Shown here one piece after another: positions 7,942-15,890 of a DNA stretch of 64,000 nucleotides (positions are counted from its first letter, which is position 1; each line of letters begins with the position of its first letter). This DNA is from DASYAE01 sp036501535 (GTDB lineage: Bacteria > Actinomycetota > Actinomycetes > Streptomycetales > Catenulisporaceae), in contig DASYAE010000186.1 of assembly GCA_036501535.1 (NCBI GenBank), forward strand, positions 1 to 64,000. The letters are read 5' to 3'. The position numbers and the translations under genes are program-made. The notes under the pieces were generated by a model. The model did no database searches. It saw nothing but the letters and a program-made list of their open reading frames with translations, and was not told where the DNA came from.

Positions 7942-9168
7942 TCAGCCGTGTAAGAACGCGAACTCGACGTCGGCCGCGGCCAGCACGCCGTAGACCGAGC
8001 CGGCCGGATCGGTCACCAGATACTCGGGTGCGGGCGCGGAGCGCAGCGCGGACAGCAGCTGCTCGCCGCCGAGGTCGCTGGCGAGCGTCATGCCGGGGCG
8101 CAGGTTCCGGGCCAGGGTGCCGACCTGGACCCACGGGTGCCGCTCGGGCGGCGTCGCGGTGACCGACGCCTCGTGCACGATCGCGGTCGGCTTGCCGTCG
8201 TGGTCGACGATGACCACGGCCCGCGCGCCGGCCTCGGCGGCCCGGCGCAGCGCCTCGGAGAGCGGGGTGTCCGCGCTGACCGGGACGGCCCGCCGGGTCA
8301 GGGTGCGTACCTGCAGCCGCGGGATGCGGTCGCGCAGCCGGGCCACGGTCAGCGACTGGGTCGCGCCGATCCAGATGAACGCGGCGATGAAGGCGGCCCA
8401 CATGATCGTGTAGATGCCGCTGCCGTTGAGCCCCTCGCCGCTGCCTGTCCACAGCGAGAACAGCAGCACGCCGATCGCCAGCGCCCGGCCGGTCCAGGCC
8501 GCCGCCACCGTCCCGGTCATCGGCTTCTTGGAGATCGCCCAGACCAGCGAGCGCAGCACCCGCCCGCCGTCCAGCGGCAGGCCCGGCAGCATGTTGAAGA
8601 TGCCGACCACGAGGTTCGCGCCGCACACCTCCAGCACCAGGAACACCACGATCATCAGCCAGGTCGGCGACTGCGGCGTGTACGTCGGCAGCGCCTCCCA
8701 GATACCGAAGAACACTGCGGCAAGCACGAAGGACAGCAGCGGGCCGGCCACCGCGACGGCGAACTCGCGGGCCGGGGTCTCCGGCTCCCGCTCGATCTCG
8801 GAGACCCCGCCGAGGAAGTAGATGACGATCCGCCGCACCGGCAGGCCTAGGCGCTTGGCCACCACCGAGTGGGCCAGCTCGTGCAGCAGCACCGAGAGGT
8901 AGAGCAGCACGGCGAAGGCGAAGGCGACCAGGTAGCGGCCGCTGCCGAGCCGGTCGCCGAGCGAGGTGCCGTTGAACTCGGTGCCGAAGAAGTACGTGAT
9001 GAACACGGCGATCAGGAACCAGGTGGGCGAGACGACGATCGGGATCCCGAACGGGCGGCCCATCGAGATGCCGCCGCCGCCCGGCCGGAACCCGCCCCCG
9101 CCCGGCTGCCTGGGCGGCCGGTCCTGCGGAGGCTGGGATCCGCCGGGGTTCCGATTCGAGTCGCTCAC
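7942..9168 (-). CDS. Site-2 protease family metalloprotease (M50) with C-terminal CBS region
   Basis: About 408 residues from GTG 9168; AGGAG is only two bases upstream, so an earlier start in the same open frame (to 9279) is possible. A Pro/Gly-rich cytosolic N-terminus is followed by about six membrane helices. The zinc site HELAH is at ~96-100 and the second motif NMLPGLPLDGGRVL lies near residue 200. The last ~110 residues resemble a CBS pair (PVSADTPLSEALRRA, AVVIVDHDGKP). Such rhomboid-like intramembrane proteases cut regulatory membrane proteins. It lies 61 bases upstream of trmI on the same strand. Substrate unknown. Confidence 0.9.
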   Translation of the reverse strand: MSDSNRNPGGSQPPQDRPPRQPGGGGFRPGGGGISMGRPFGIPIVVSPTWFLIAVFITYFFGTEFNGTSLGDRLGSGRYLVAFAFAVLLYLSVLLHELAHSVVAKRLGLPVRRIVIYFLGGVSEIEREPETPAREFAVAVAGPLLSFVLAAVFFGIWEALPTYTPQSPTWLMIVVFLVLEVCGANLVVGIFNMLPGLPLDGGRVLRSLVWAISKKPMTGTVAAAWTGRALAIGVLLFSLWTGSGEGLNGSGIYTIMWAAFIAAFIWIGATQSLTVARLRDRIPRLQVRTLTRRAVPVSADTPLSEALRRAAEAGARAVVIVDHDGKPTAIVHEASVTATPPERHPWVQVGTLARNLRPGMTLASDLGGEQLLSALRSAPAPEYLVTDPAGSVYGVLAAADVEFAFLHG

Positions 9169-9337
9169 AACTCCTGATGGTATGTGCACTGGGCGCGACA
9201 GCGCTGCGGGTGTCGGCTGTGAGACGCGGCGCGGCGCGAGAAGGGCCGGGAAACGCGCATGGAGACGCGGGACCGTCACGGCCCGCGAACACAGGTGGGC
9301 GCGGCGCTGTCAGAGGTCTCGGCTATCGTCGGACCCC

Positions 9338-10240
9338 ATGGTGGCCGAACCGGACGCTCCGAGCGAGCCCGCACTCTTCGAAGTCGACCCTGCGCAGGTC
9401 GGGATCCGGCCGAAGCCGGTGCGGCTGCCGGCACGGCTCTCCCCGTCGCGGGCGGGGGACTTCGTGCAGTGTCCGCTGATGTTCCGGTTCCGCTCGGTGG
9501 ACAAGCTGCCCGAGCCGCCGAGCCCGGCCGCCACGCTCGGCACGCTGGTGCACGCGGTGCTCGAGCGGCTGTTCGACAAGCCGGCCGGCGCGCGCACCCC
9601 GCAGGCCGCGCACGACCTGGTCCCGCCGGAGTGGGAGAAGCTGCTGGCCGGGCGGCCGCAGCTGGCCGAGCTGTTCGACACGCCGCAGGCCGCGGCGGAC
9701 TGGCTGGCCTCGGCCGGGCCGCTGCTGGACCGCTACTTCACGCTGGAGGACCCGAACCGGTACGAGCCGGCCCGGCGCGAGTGGCGGGTCGACACGGTGA
9801 TCGGCGAGGGCGAGGACCGGCTGCGGGTCGGCGGGATCATCGACCGGGTCGATATCGCGCCGAACGGCATGGTGCGGGTGGTGGACTACAAGACCGGCAA
9901 GGCGCCCGCGCCGGCCTATGAGTCCAAGGTCATGTTCCAGATGAAGTTCTACGCGCTGGTGCTGTGGAGGCTGCGGGGCACCGTGCCCAAGCGGCTCCAG
10001 CTGATCTTCATGGGCAGCGGGAGCGTGCTGGCCTACGACCCGGACGAGCGCGACCTGCTGGCCACCGAGCAGAAGATCGCGGCGATCTGGCAGGCCATCA
10101 GGCAGGCGGCGGCCACCCGGGAGTGGCCGGCCAAGCCGTCCCGGCTGTGCGACTGGTGCTCGTTCAAGCCGCTCTGCCCGGCGCACGGCGGCGAGCCGCC
10201 CGCCGCGCCCGAGGTGATAGTGACACCCGTCTCGGAGTGA
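9338..10240 (+). CDS. RecB-family PD-(D/E)XK nuclease
   Basis: 300 residues from ATG 9338. Motifs: an N-terminal RLSPSRAGDFVQCPLMFRFR, the nuclease core with RVDIAPNGMVRVVDYKTGK (Asp, then D-Y-K), and a C-terminal cysteine cluster CDWCSFKPLCPAHG. Together with the N-terminal FVQCP cysteine the cluster gives four cysteines, as in the iron-sulfur AddB/RecB/Cas4-like nuclease fold. Stand-alone nucleases of this type are conserved next to trmI/M50 genes in actinomycetes and probably act in DNA repair. The gene is divergent from the M50 protease. Confidence 0.9.
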   Translation: MVAEPDAPSEPALFEVDPAQVGIRPKPVRLPARLSPSRAGDFVQCPLMFRFRSVDKLPEPPSPAATLGTLVHAVLERLFDKPAGARTPQAAHDLVPPEWEKLLAGRPQLAELFDTPQAAADWLASAGPLLDRYFTLEDPNRYEPARREWRVDTVIGEGEDRLRVGGIIDRVDIAPNGMVRVVDYKTGKAPAPAYESKVMFQMKFYALVLWRLRGTVPKRLQLIFMGSGSVLAYDPDERDLLATEQKIAAIWQAIRQAAATREWPAKPSRLCDWCSFKPLCPAHGGEPPAAPEVIVTPVSE

Positions 10241-10296
10241 TCGTTCCGCCGCGCCGCGGGTTAGCATCTGCGTACGAGCGCTGGGAGAGGAGCGTC

Positions 10297-11361
10297 ATGT
10301 CCGACAGCGTCATGGCAGATTTGGACGAGCAGCGCGCGGACCTGTTGCGGGCGAAGGCGGCCGGGTACGCCGACGTGGCCGTCAAGAACGTCCGCCGCGA
10401 GTACCCGAACCACATCGCGACCCTGATGCAGCGGGACGGCGACGCGCCGGTCCGGCCCCGGGACGTGTTCCCCGCCTTCTACGGGAGCTTCGACTGGCAC
10501 TCCTGCGTGGAGATGCACTGGCTCCTGGTCCGCCTGCTGCGCGCGGCGCCGGATGTGGTGCCGCAGAAGGAGGTGCGCGCCGCGCTGGAGGAGAACCTCA
10601 CCGAGGCGAACCTGGCCGGCGAGGCGGCGACGTTCCGTGGCGGCCGGACGAACGTGCGCCCCTACGCCTGGGCCTGGGCGCTGGCCCTGACGCACGAGCT
10701 GGCCGCCTGGGACGGCGACGCGGACGGCGCGCGGTGGGCCGGGCACATGCGACCGCTCGCCGAGGCGGTGACCGACGCGTTCCTGGCGTGGCTGCCCAAG
10801 GCGACCTATCCGAACCGCCAGGGCACGCACCCGAACACGGCGTTCGGGCTCTCCCTGGCGCTGCCCTACGCGCGGATGCGTGCCGAGAACGGCGAACCCG
10901 CGCTGCTCGATGCGCTCGTCGACGCCGCGCAGCGCTGGTACGCCGAGGACGCCGACAGCCCGGGACAGTGGGAGCCGAGCGGATCGGACTTCCTCTCGCC
11001 CACGCTGGTCGAGGCCGAGCTGATGGCCCGCCTGCTGCGGCCGGCCGAATTCGGGCCCTGGTTCGACCGGTTCCTGCCGCGCCTGGCCGACGCCGAGCCG
11101 GCCGCGCTGTTCGAGCCGGCGACGGTCAGCGACGACAGCGACGGGCAGATCGCCCACCTGCGCGGGCTGAACCTCAGCCGGGCCTTCTGCTGGCGGCGGC
11201 TGGCCGAGAGCCTGGGCCGGACCGACCCGGGCGACCCGCGCATCCCGGTGATGCGGGCCGCGGCGGCCCGGCACGCCGCGCTGGAGCTCGACAACGCCGG
11301 CGGCACCGACTACATGGTCGAGCACTGGCTCGCCGCCTACGCGGTGCTGTATCTGACCTGA
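10297..11361 (+). CDS. DUF2891 family protein
   Basis: 354 residues from ATG 10297 with a strong site GGGAGAGGA six bases upstream. The sequence is all-helical in appearance and has the family hallmarks FPAFYGSFDWHSCVEMHWLLVRLLR, RPYAWAWALALTHEL and GSDFLSPTLVEAELMARLL. These recall (alpha/alpha)6-barrel enzymes, with conserved His/Glu around HSCVEMHW, but the reaction is unknown. No signal peptide. It follows the nuclease gene by 56 bases and could be co-transcribed with it. Confidence 0.85.
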   Translation: MSDSVMADLDEQRADLLRAKAAGYADVAVKNVRREYPNHIATLMQRDGDAPVRPRDVFPAFYGSFDWHSCVEMHWLLVRLLRAAPDVVPQKEVRAALEENLTEANLAGEAATFRGGRTNVRPYAWAWALALTHELAAWDGDADGARWAGHMRPLAEAVTDAFLAWLPKATYPNRQGTHPNTAFGLSLALPYARMRAENGEPALLDALVDAAQRWYAEDADSPGQWEPSGSDFLSPTLVEAELMARLLRPAEFGPWFDRFLPRLADAEPAALFEPATVSDDSDGQIAHLRGLNLSRAFCWRRLAESLGRTDPGDPRIPVMRAAAARHAALELDNAGGTDYMVEHWLAAYAVLYLT

Positions 11362-11434
11362 GCTGTATCTGGCCTGACGGCCGCACAACATAAACCGGTC
11401 GGCGGTGGCGGCCCGGCCTGTTAGGGTCCGGATC

Positions 11435-11947
11435 ATGAGACGAGTGCCGTACACCGGCGAGGAGAAGGAAAGCCTGCACGCCGCGCTGCTGCGGCACCGC
11501 GAGGCCGTGCTCTGGAAGGTCGAAGGGCTCGACGACGAGCAGTTCCGGCGGGTGATGACGCCGAGCGGCAGCACCGTGCTCGGCCTGGTCAAGCATCTCG
11601 CCGCGGTCGAGTACGGCTGGTTCTGCGAGACCTTCGGCCGGGAGACCGAGCCGCTGCCGTTCGACGACGACGACGTGGACGCCGACCTGCGGGTCGAGGC
11701 GGACGAGACCACTGAGGGCATCCTGGCGTTCTACGCCCGCGCGTGTGCCGCCGCGGACAAGGCCATCGAGGAGATCGGCCTCGAGGATCTGGGCACCCTG
11801 TACGGCGGCGGCGGATCGGTCTCGATGCGCTGGGTGCTGATCCACATGCTCGAGGAGACCGCGCGGCACGCCGGCCACATCGACATCCTCTGCGAACTGA
11901 TCGACGGCCGGACCGGAGATCACGCTCGGTCGCAGCCCGCGGCCTGA
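11435..11947 (+). CDS. DinB/DUF664 family protein
   Basis: 170 residues from ATG 11435. The sequence fits the four-helix DinB/YfiT metal-binding fold in its DUF664 branch: GLVKHLAAVEYGWF carries the first His, and HMLEETARHAGHIDILCELIDG the second and third. Members include bacillithiol and mycothiol S-transferase relatives, which makes a thiol-dependent detoxification role possible but unproven. It is followed after 28 bases by the PemK-like gene. Confidence 0.88.
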   Translation: MRRVPYTGEEKESLHAALLRHREAVLWKVEGLDDEQFRRVMTPSGSTVLGLVKHLAAVEYGWFCETFGRETEPLPFDDDDVDADLRVEADETTEGILAFYARACAAADKAIEEIGLEDLGTLYGGGGSVSMRWVLIHMLEETARHAGHIDILCELIDGRTGDHARSQPAA

Positions 11948-11975
11948 TACACAGCAGCCCCTATAGTCTTCCCGC

Positions 11976-12449
11976 ATGACGGATGCGAGAGATCTGAGAG
12001 ACCCGGGCGACCCGTTCCACGACTCGCCCGGCCGCTACGGGGACAACGCCACCATCGAGGTGGATCCGCGCGCCGTGGGTCCCGTGCACACCTCCTACGC
12101 GCCGAACCACGACGGCGACCCGGACCCCGGCGAGATCGTCTGGACCTGGGTGCCCTACGAGGAGCACGACGGCAGGGGCAAGGACCGGCCGGTGCTGATC
12201 GTGGCCCGCGAGAAGGGGCATGACACGCTGCTCGCCATCAAGCTGACCAGCCAGCGGCACGACGACGAGCGCAACTGGATCGACGTCGGCCACGGGCACT
12301 GGGACCGCGATGGGCACGAGTCATGGGCGGTGCTGGACCGCGTGGTGCGGGTGCACCCCAAGGGCATGCGGCGCGAGGCCTGCGCGCTGGAACGGCAACA
12401 CTACGACGTCGTGATCGCCGCCCTGCACCAGCACTACCGCTGGACCTGA
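11976..12449 (+). CDS. PemK/MazF-like family protein without adjacent antitoxin
   Basis: 157 residues. After a ~45-residue polar N-terminus comes a PemK/MazF-type barrel: GEIVWTWVPYEE, GKDRPVLIV, LLAIKLTSQRHDD and WAVLDRVVRVHPKGM. The Arg of RPVLIV and the segment after LTSQ correspond to functional positions of MazF ribonucleases. No small antitoxin gene lies on either side, so it may be a solitary or non-toxic member. Activity cannot be judged from sequence alone. Confidence 0.78.
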   Translation: MTDARDLRDPGDPFHDSPGRYGDNATIEVDPRAVGPVHTSYAPNHDGDPDPGEIVWTWVPYEEHDGRGKDRPVLIVAREKGHDTLLAIKLTSQRHDDERNWIDVGHGHWDRDGHESWAVLDRVVRVHPKGMRREACALERQHYDVVIAALHQHYRWT

Positions 12450-12503
12450 TCCCGCGAGGGCGTCAGCGCCGTGAGCGGTGGTGCCGGGCAGCGCGGACGG
12501 GGG

Positions 12504-12620
12504 TCAGCGCGCCGGCACCGCCGCGGTGATCTCCACTTCGAGCACCGCGCCGTCCCGGAACAGCTTGTTCACCTCCACGGTGGTGCTCGCCGGGGGCGGG
12601 CCGGCGAAGTGCCGGGCGCG
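12504..12620 (-). pseudogene. ridA 3' fragment (C-terminal 38 codons)
   Basis: The minus strand encodes HFAGPPPASTTVEVNK and continues into LFRDGAVLEVEITAAVPAR then stop. This is the C-terminal strand-helix-strand of the RidA/YjgF enamine deaminase family, whose full length is about 130 residues. The frame continues upstream only as antisense to the neighbouring lysR fragment, without family similarity. The gene has therefore lost its first two thirds, and the junction lies around 12610-12630. Confidence 0.75.
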
Positions 12621-13238
12621 CACCTCGCGGTCGCCGGGCTCGTCCCGTGGGCGCTGGCGGAATACCGGCGGGCGCATCCCGGCGTCGAGCTGGCGCTGGT
12701 CGAGGGGAACACGCCGGTGCTGCTGGAGCGGCTGCTGGCCGGCGACGCGGAGGCCGCGGTGGTCAGCGCCCCGCCGGACCAGCCGCTCGACACCGCCCGG
12801 TTCGAGCTGCGGCACCTGCTCGACGAAGGGCTCTACGCCGCCCTGCCGGCCGGGCACCGGCTGGCCCGGCGGGCCGCCGTGCGCTTCGCGGACCTCGTCG
12901 ACGAGTCCTTCATCGCCGGCAGCCCCGGAGAGGACACCGTGCTGCGCGCCCGGCTGCCCACGGACTTCCGCCCCCGCATCGACCTGGTGGCCGCCGGCTG
13001 GACGGCCAAGCTCGGCTGCGTCGCGGCAGGGCTCGGATACGCCATCGTGCCGGCGCTCGCGACCCGCTCCGTCGGCTCGGACGTCGCCCTGCGCCCCCTG
13101 CATCCTGCCGACGCCTCGGCGCGACAGGTCTTCGCCGCCACCGCGGCCGGCCGCAGCCGCCCTCCCGCGGTCTCCCGGATGCTCGACATCCTGGAGCGGA
13201 CGGCGCGGCATCTGGACCTCGCTCAACTCGCTACATGA
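12621..13238 (+). pseudogene. LysR-type regulator 3' fragment (effector domain only)
   Basis: About 205 codons starting around HLAVAGLVPWALAEYRRAHPG. This is the LysR substrate-binding domain from its first beta-strand to the C-terminus (VVSAPPDQPLDTARFEL, AALPAGHRLARR, GLGYAIVPALATRS). The winged-helix half and linker (about 90 residues) are absent, and the sequence before 12621 encodes a ridA fragment on the other strand. It cannot act as a DNA-binding regulator. Its 3' end overlaps the convergent MFS gene by 16 bases. Confidence 0.78.
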
Positions 13239-14461
13239 TCACGCATGGCCCTGATAAGCACCGGCGCGGCGAACAGCAGCGCGATGCCGCGTAAGGCGCC
13301 TGCGACCGGATAAGGCGCGCGCAGGCCGAACTCGTGCGCGACCAGTCCGCCGGCCAGCGCACCGAGCGGTATCAGGCCCCAGCTCAGCATCCGGTACACG
13401 CTGTTGACCCGGCCGAGCAGCTCTGAGGGCACGATGTCCTGACGCAGGCTCACGGTCACGATGTTCCAGAGCATGGTGACGAAGCCGTTCGCGGCCATCA
13501 GCGCGCCGAGCACGACCGCGTTCGGGCTCGCCCCCATCGCGAGGAAGACCGCGACGTTCACGGTCAGCGAGGTGAACAGCGCGGGCAGCGGGCCGATCGC
13601 CTTCACGATGCGCGCGTTGACCAGACTGCCCAACAGGCTGCCGATGGCCGCTCCGGACAGCAGGATGCCGAAGCCGCGGGTGCTCAAGTGCAGCGTCTGC
13701 GTGGCCAGCAGCACGAGCGTCGCCCAGCCGAGCTGGCCGCAGAAGTTGTTGACGCCGACCAGCATCGCGAGGGTGCGCAGCAGTCGATGCCGCCGCAGCC
13801 AGCGCAGGCCGTCCGTGATCGCGGCGCGCATCGGCGGATGATCGGCGCCCGGGCGGCTGGTCCGCGGCAGCGTGCCGAGCAGCGCCGACGAGACGGCGAA
13901 CGAGACCGCGTCCAGGCCGAACGGCAGCGCCTTGGCCAGCGCGATCAGCAGGCTGCCGGTCGGCGGCCCGGCGAACTGCTGGCCGAGGATCGTGACGGTC
14001 TGCTGCGCGCCGTTGGCCCGGTAAAGCAGCGGTTTGGCGACGATGTCCGGCAGGATCGCCTGCGAGGCGTTGCCGAAGACCACCTCGCCGGCGCCGAGGC
14101 AGAAGGCGGCGATGATGAGTATCGCGATATCCATCCGATGGATCGCGACGAGCACGGCGACGGCGCCGACGATCACCGCCTGAAGCGTCTGCGCGCGGCT
14201 CATGACCACGGCCCGGTCGTGCCGGTCGACCAGCGCGCCGGCCGGGAAGGACAGCAGCAGCCACGGCAGATACGTGGACGCCGCCACGGCTGAGACGAGC
14301 AGCGGATTGCGCGTCAGCGCGACGGCCAGCAGCGGGAGCGCCGCGGCGAAGGCCCCGTTGCCGACGTTGTTGATCCCCGCCGCCCACCAGAGCCGCCAGT
14401 AGGCCGCCGTCAGACGCGGCGCGGCGGCTGTGGAGTCAGTCTGGGCCTCGGTCTGCGTCAT
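13223..14461 (-). CDS. MFS transporter, enterobactin-exporter-like (MFS_3) type
   Basis: 412 residues from ATG 14461, preceded on the minus strand by GGAGG eight bases upstream. Twelve hydrophobic segments are visible. The family signature between helices 2 and 3 is GALVDRHDRAVVMSRAQ, and the protein has the WRLWWAAGINNVGNGAF opening typical of this drug/siderophore exporter branch. It is divergent from an ArsR/DUF5937 regulator with a palindrome between them, so it is probably that regulator's target. The substrate is unknown. Confidence 0.9.
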   Translation of the reverse strand: MTQTEAQTDSTAAAPRLTAAYWRLWWAAGINNVGNGAFAAALPLLAVALTRNPLLVSAVAASTYLPWLLLSFPAGALVDRHDRAVVMSRAQTLQAVIVGAVAVLVAIHRMDIAILIIAAFCLGAGEVVFGNASQAILPDIVAKPLLYRANGAQQTVTILGQQFAGPPTGSLLIALAKALPFGLDAVSFAVSSALLGTLPRTSRPGADHPPMRAAITDGLRWLRRHRLLRTLAMLVGVNNFCGQLGWATLVLLATQTLHLSTRGFGILLSGAAIGSLLGSLVNARIVKAIGPLPALFTSLTVNVAVFLAMGASPNAVVLGALMAANGFVTMLWNIVTVSLRQDIVPSELLGRVNSVYRMLSWGLIPLGALAGGLVAHEFGLRAPYPVAGALRGIALLFAAPVLIRAMRDHVAS

Positions 14462-14501
14462 GCCGGGATCCTCCGACGTCGGCCGACGCGCCGACATGAT
14501 T

Positions 14502-14514
14502 TAGCCGATGGCTA
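14502..14514. promoter_or_regulatory. Probable ArsR operator between divergent MFS and regulator genes
   Basis: The perfect inverted repeat TAGCC-GAT-GGCTA sits in the 71-bp gap between the divergent starts at 14461 and 14533. It is in a local AT-rich island, the expected place for an operator controlling both genes. Assignment to the ArsR protein is inferred from position. Confidence 0.55.
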
Positions 14515-14532
14515 CATAATCGGAGCATGGCT

Positions 14533-15525
14533 ATGATCATCGACCTCGGCGTGGCCGAGCTGGCCGCGACCCGGTTCGCCATCTCGCCGCTGTCCGAGAC
14601 GGTCTCCGGCCTGCAGCAGCTGGCCGGCGTCGACCGGCAGGCGGTCAACCTGCGGTGGCTGCGCTGGGCGGCGGACGAGCTGGGCCGCGAGCCGCTGGAC
14701 CTGTCCCGGATCCGGCCCCTGATCGTGACCGACCGGCCGAGCTGGCCGGCGTTCATCATCCCCGCGCCGACGACCACGGGCGGCTCCCTCGAGGACGACC
14801 TGGCCGCGTTGCAGCGCACGACCGCCCCGCAGGTGCGGGCCAGCCTCAAGCGCGTGTTCGGCGATCAGCCATCTGACGCCGTCCGCGAGTTCGCCGCGCA
14901 GCCGAGGCAGGGGCTGCGGGCGATCGCCGCCGAGCTGCGCGCGGCCCATGATCGGCTCATCGCGCCGCACTGGCCGCGGATTCGGGCCGTCCTCGACGCG
15001 GACGTGGCCTATCGCGCGCGACAGCTGGCCGCCGGCGGCGCCGAGGCGCTGTTCGCCGATATGCATCCGGACCTGTATTGGCGGGACGGGCAGCTGCGGC
15101 TCGAGACGGCCGGCCAGCCCGCCGACTTCACGGTGAACCGCGGCCCCGGCGGCCTGGTCCTCATCCCGGTCGTGCTCGGCCCGGCCTACGTGCAGATCAA
15201 GAAGAACACGACGACGCAGACCACGGTCCGCTACCCGGCGCGCGGCGTCGGCGCGCTGTGGACCGCGGGCGTCGAGCCGCCGGCCGGCACCACGGTCCGG
15301 CTGCTCGGCCGGATGCGCGCCGAGCTGCTGGAGGCGCTGCGCTCGCCCGCGACCACCACCGACCTGGCCCGCGCGCTCCACGTGACGCCGAGCGCGGTCT
15401 CGCAGCACCTGCGGGTCCTGCGAGAGTGCCGGCTGGTCGCGCGGGAGCGCGCGGGTCGCAGCATGCTGTATATGACCACCGATCTCGGCGCGGCGCTGGC
15501 CGGCCGGGAGGCGGACCGCGTCTAA
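14533..15525 (+). CDS. ArsR/DUF5937 family winged-helix regulator
   Basis: 330 residues from ATG 14533, which has GGAG seven bases upstream; the ATG at 14527 is too close to that site. The N-terminal ~250 residues are the DUF5937 domain that accompanies this regulator branch (FAISPLSETVSGLQQLAG). The C-terminal winged helix-turn-helix is ArsR-like: TTTDLARALHVTPSAVSQHL, then LRECRLVARERAGRSMLYM. No metal-binding cysteine pair is visible. It probably represses the divergent MFS pump and itself. Confidence 0.88.
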   Translation: MIIDLGVAELAATRFAISPLSETVSGLQQLAGVDRQAVNLRWLRWAADELGREPLDLSRIRPLIVTDRPSWPAFIIPAPTTTGGSLEDDLAALQRTTAPQVRASLKRVFGDQPSDAVREFAAQPRQGLRAIAAELRAAHDRLIAPHWPRIRAVLDADVAYRARQLAAGGAEALFADMHPDLYWRDGQLRLETAGQPADFTVNRGPGGLVLIPVVLGPAYVQIKKNTTTQTTVRYPARGVGALWTAGVEPPAGTTVRLLGRMRAELLEALRSPATTTDLARALHVTPSAVSQHLRVLRECRLVARERAGRSMLYMTTDLGAALAGREADRV

Positions 15526-15839
15526 CGCGGCCCGCTGTCGACGAGGTCTGAGTAGCCCGGGTTCGCCGCGATGAAGTCGTCGACGAAGCTGCAGTAACTC
15601 GTCACCGTCGCGCCCTTCGCCCGCACACCGTCGAGCGCCGCCTCGACCAGCACGGCCCCGATGCCGACGCCGCGAAGCTGCGGGTCAACGACCGTGGAGT
15701 GGATCACGATGCGCGTCCGAGCGCCCTCGCGGACGGCGTCGTAGAGCACGTGGCCGACCACCCGGCCGCCCATCAGCGCCTCGTACGCGTGCGCCTGCGT
15801 GTTGTCGCGCACCACAATCGAGGAAGGCTCGTCGCTCAC
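15522..15839 (-). CDS. GNAT-like N-acetyltransferase (YjdJ type)
   Basis: 105 residues, overlapping the end of the ArsR gene by 4 bases in convergent orientation. It is a short single-domain GNAT fold of the YjdJ/Gcn5-related type: STVVDPQLRGVGIGAVLVEAAL holds the acetyl-CoA loop (Q/R-x-x-G-x-G), followed by YCSFVDDFIAANPGY. Proteins of this size often acetylate small molecules or protein lysines. Substrate unknown. Confidence 0.85.
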   Translation of the reverse strand: MSDEPSSIVVRDNTQAHAYEALMGGRVVGHVLYDAVREGARTRIVIHSTVVDPQLRGVGIGAVLVEAALDGVRAKGATVTSYCSFVDDFIAANPGYSDLVDSGPR

Positions 15840-15890
15840 GGCTCATCCGCTCCCGTTCGTCGGTGGACACCATTATCGGCGATCACGCGG

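Noticed and set aside
12471..13238. A complete LysR gene starting at 12471
   Set aside because: The first 50 residues are antisense to a ridA tail and show no helix-turn-helix; only the effector domain is LysR-like.
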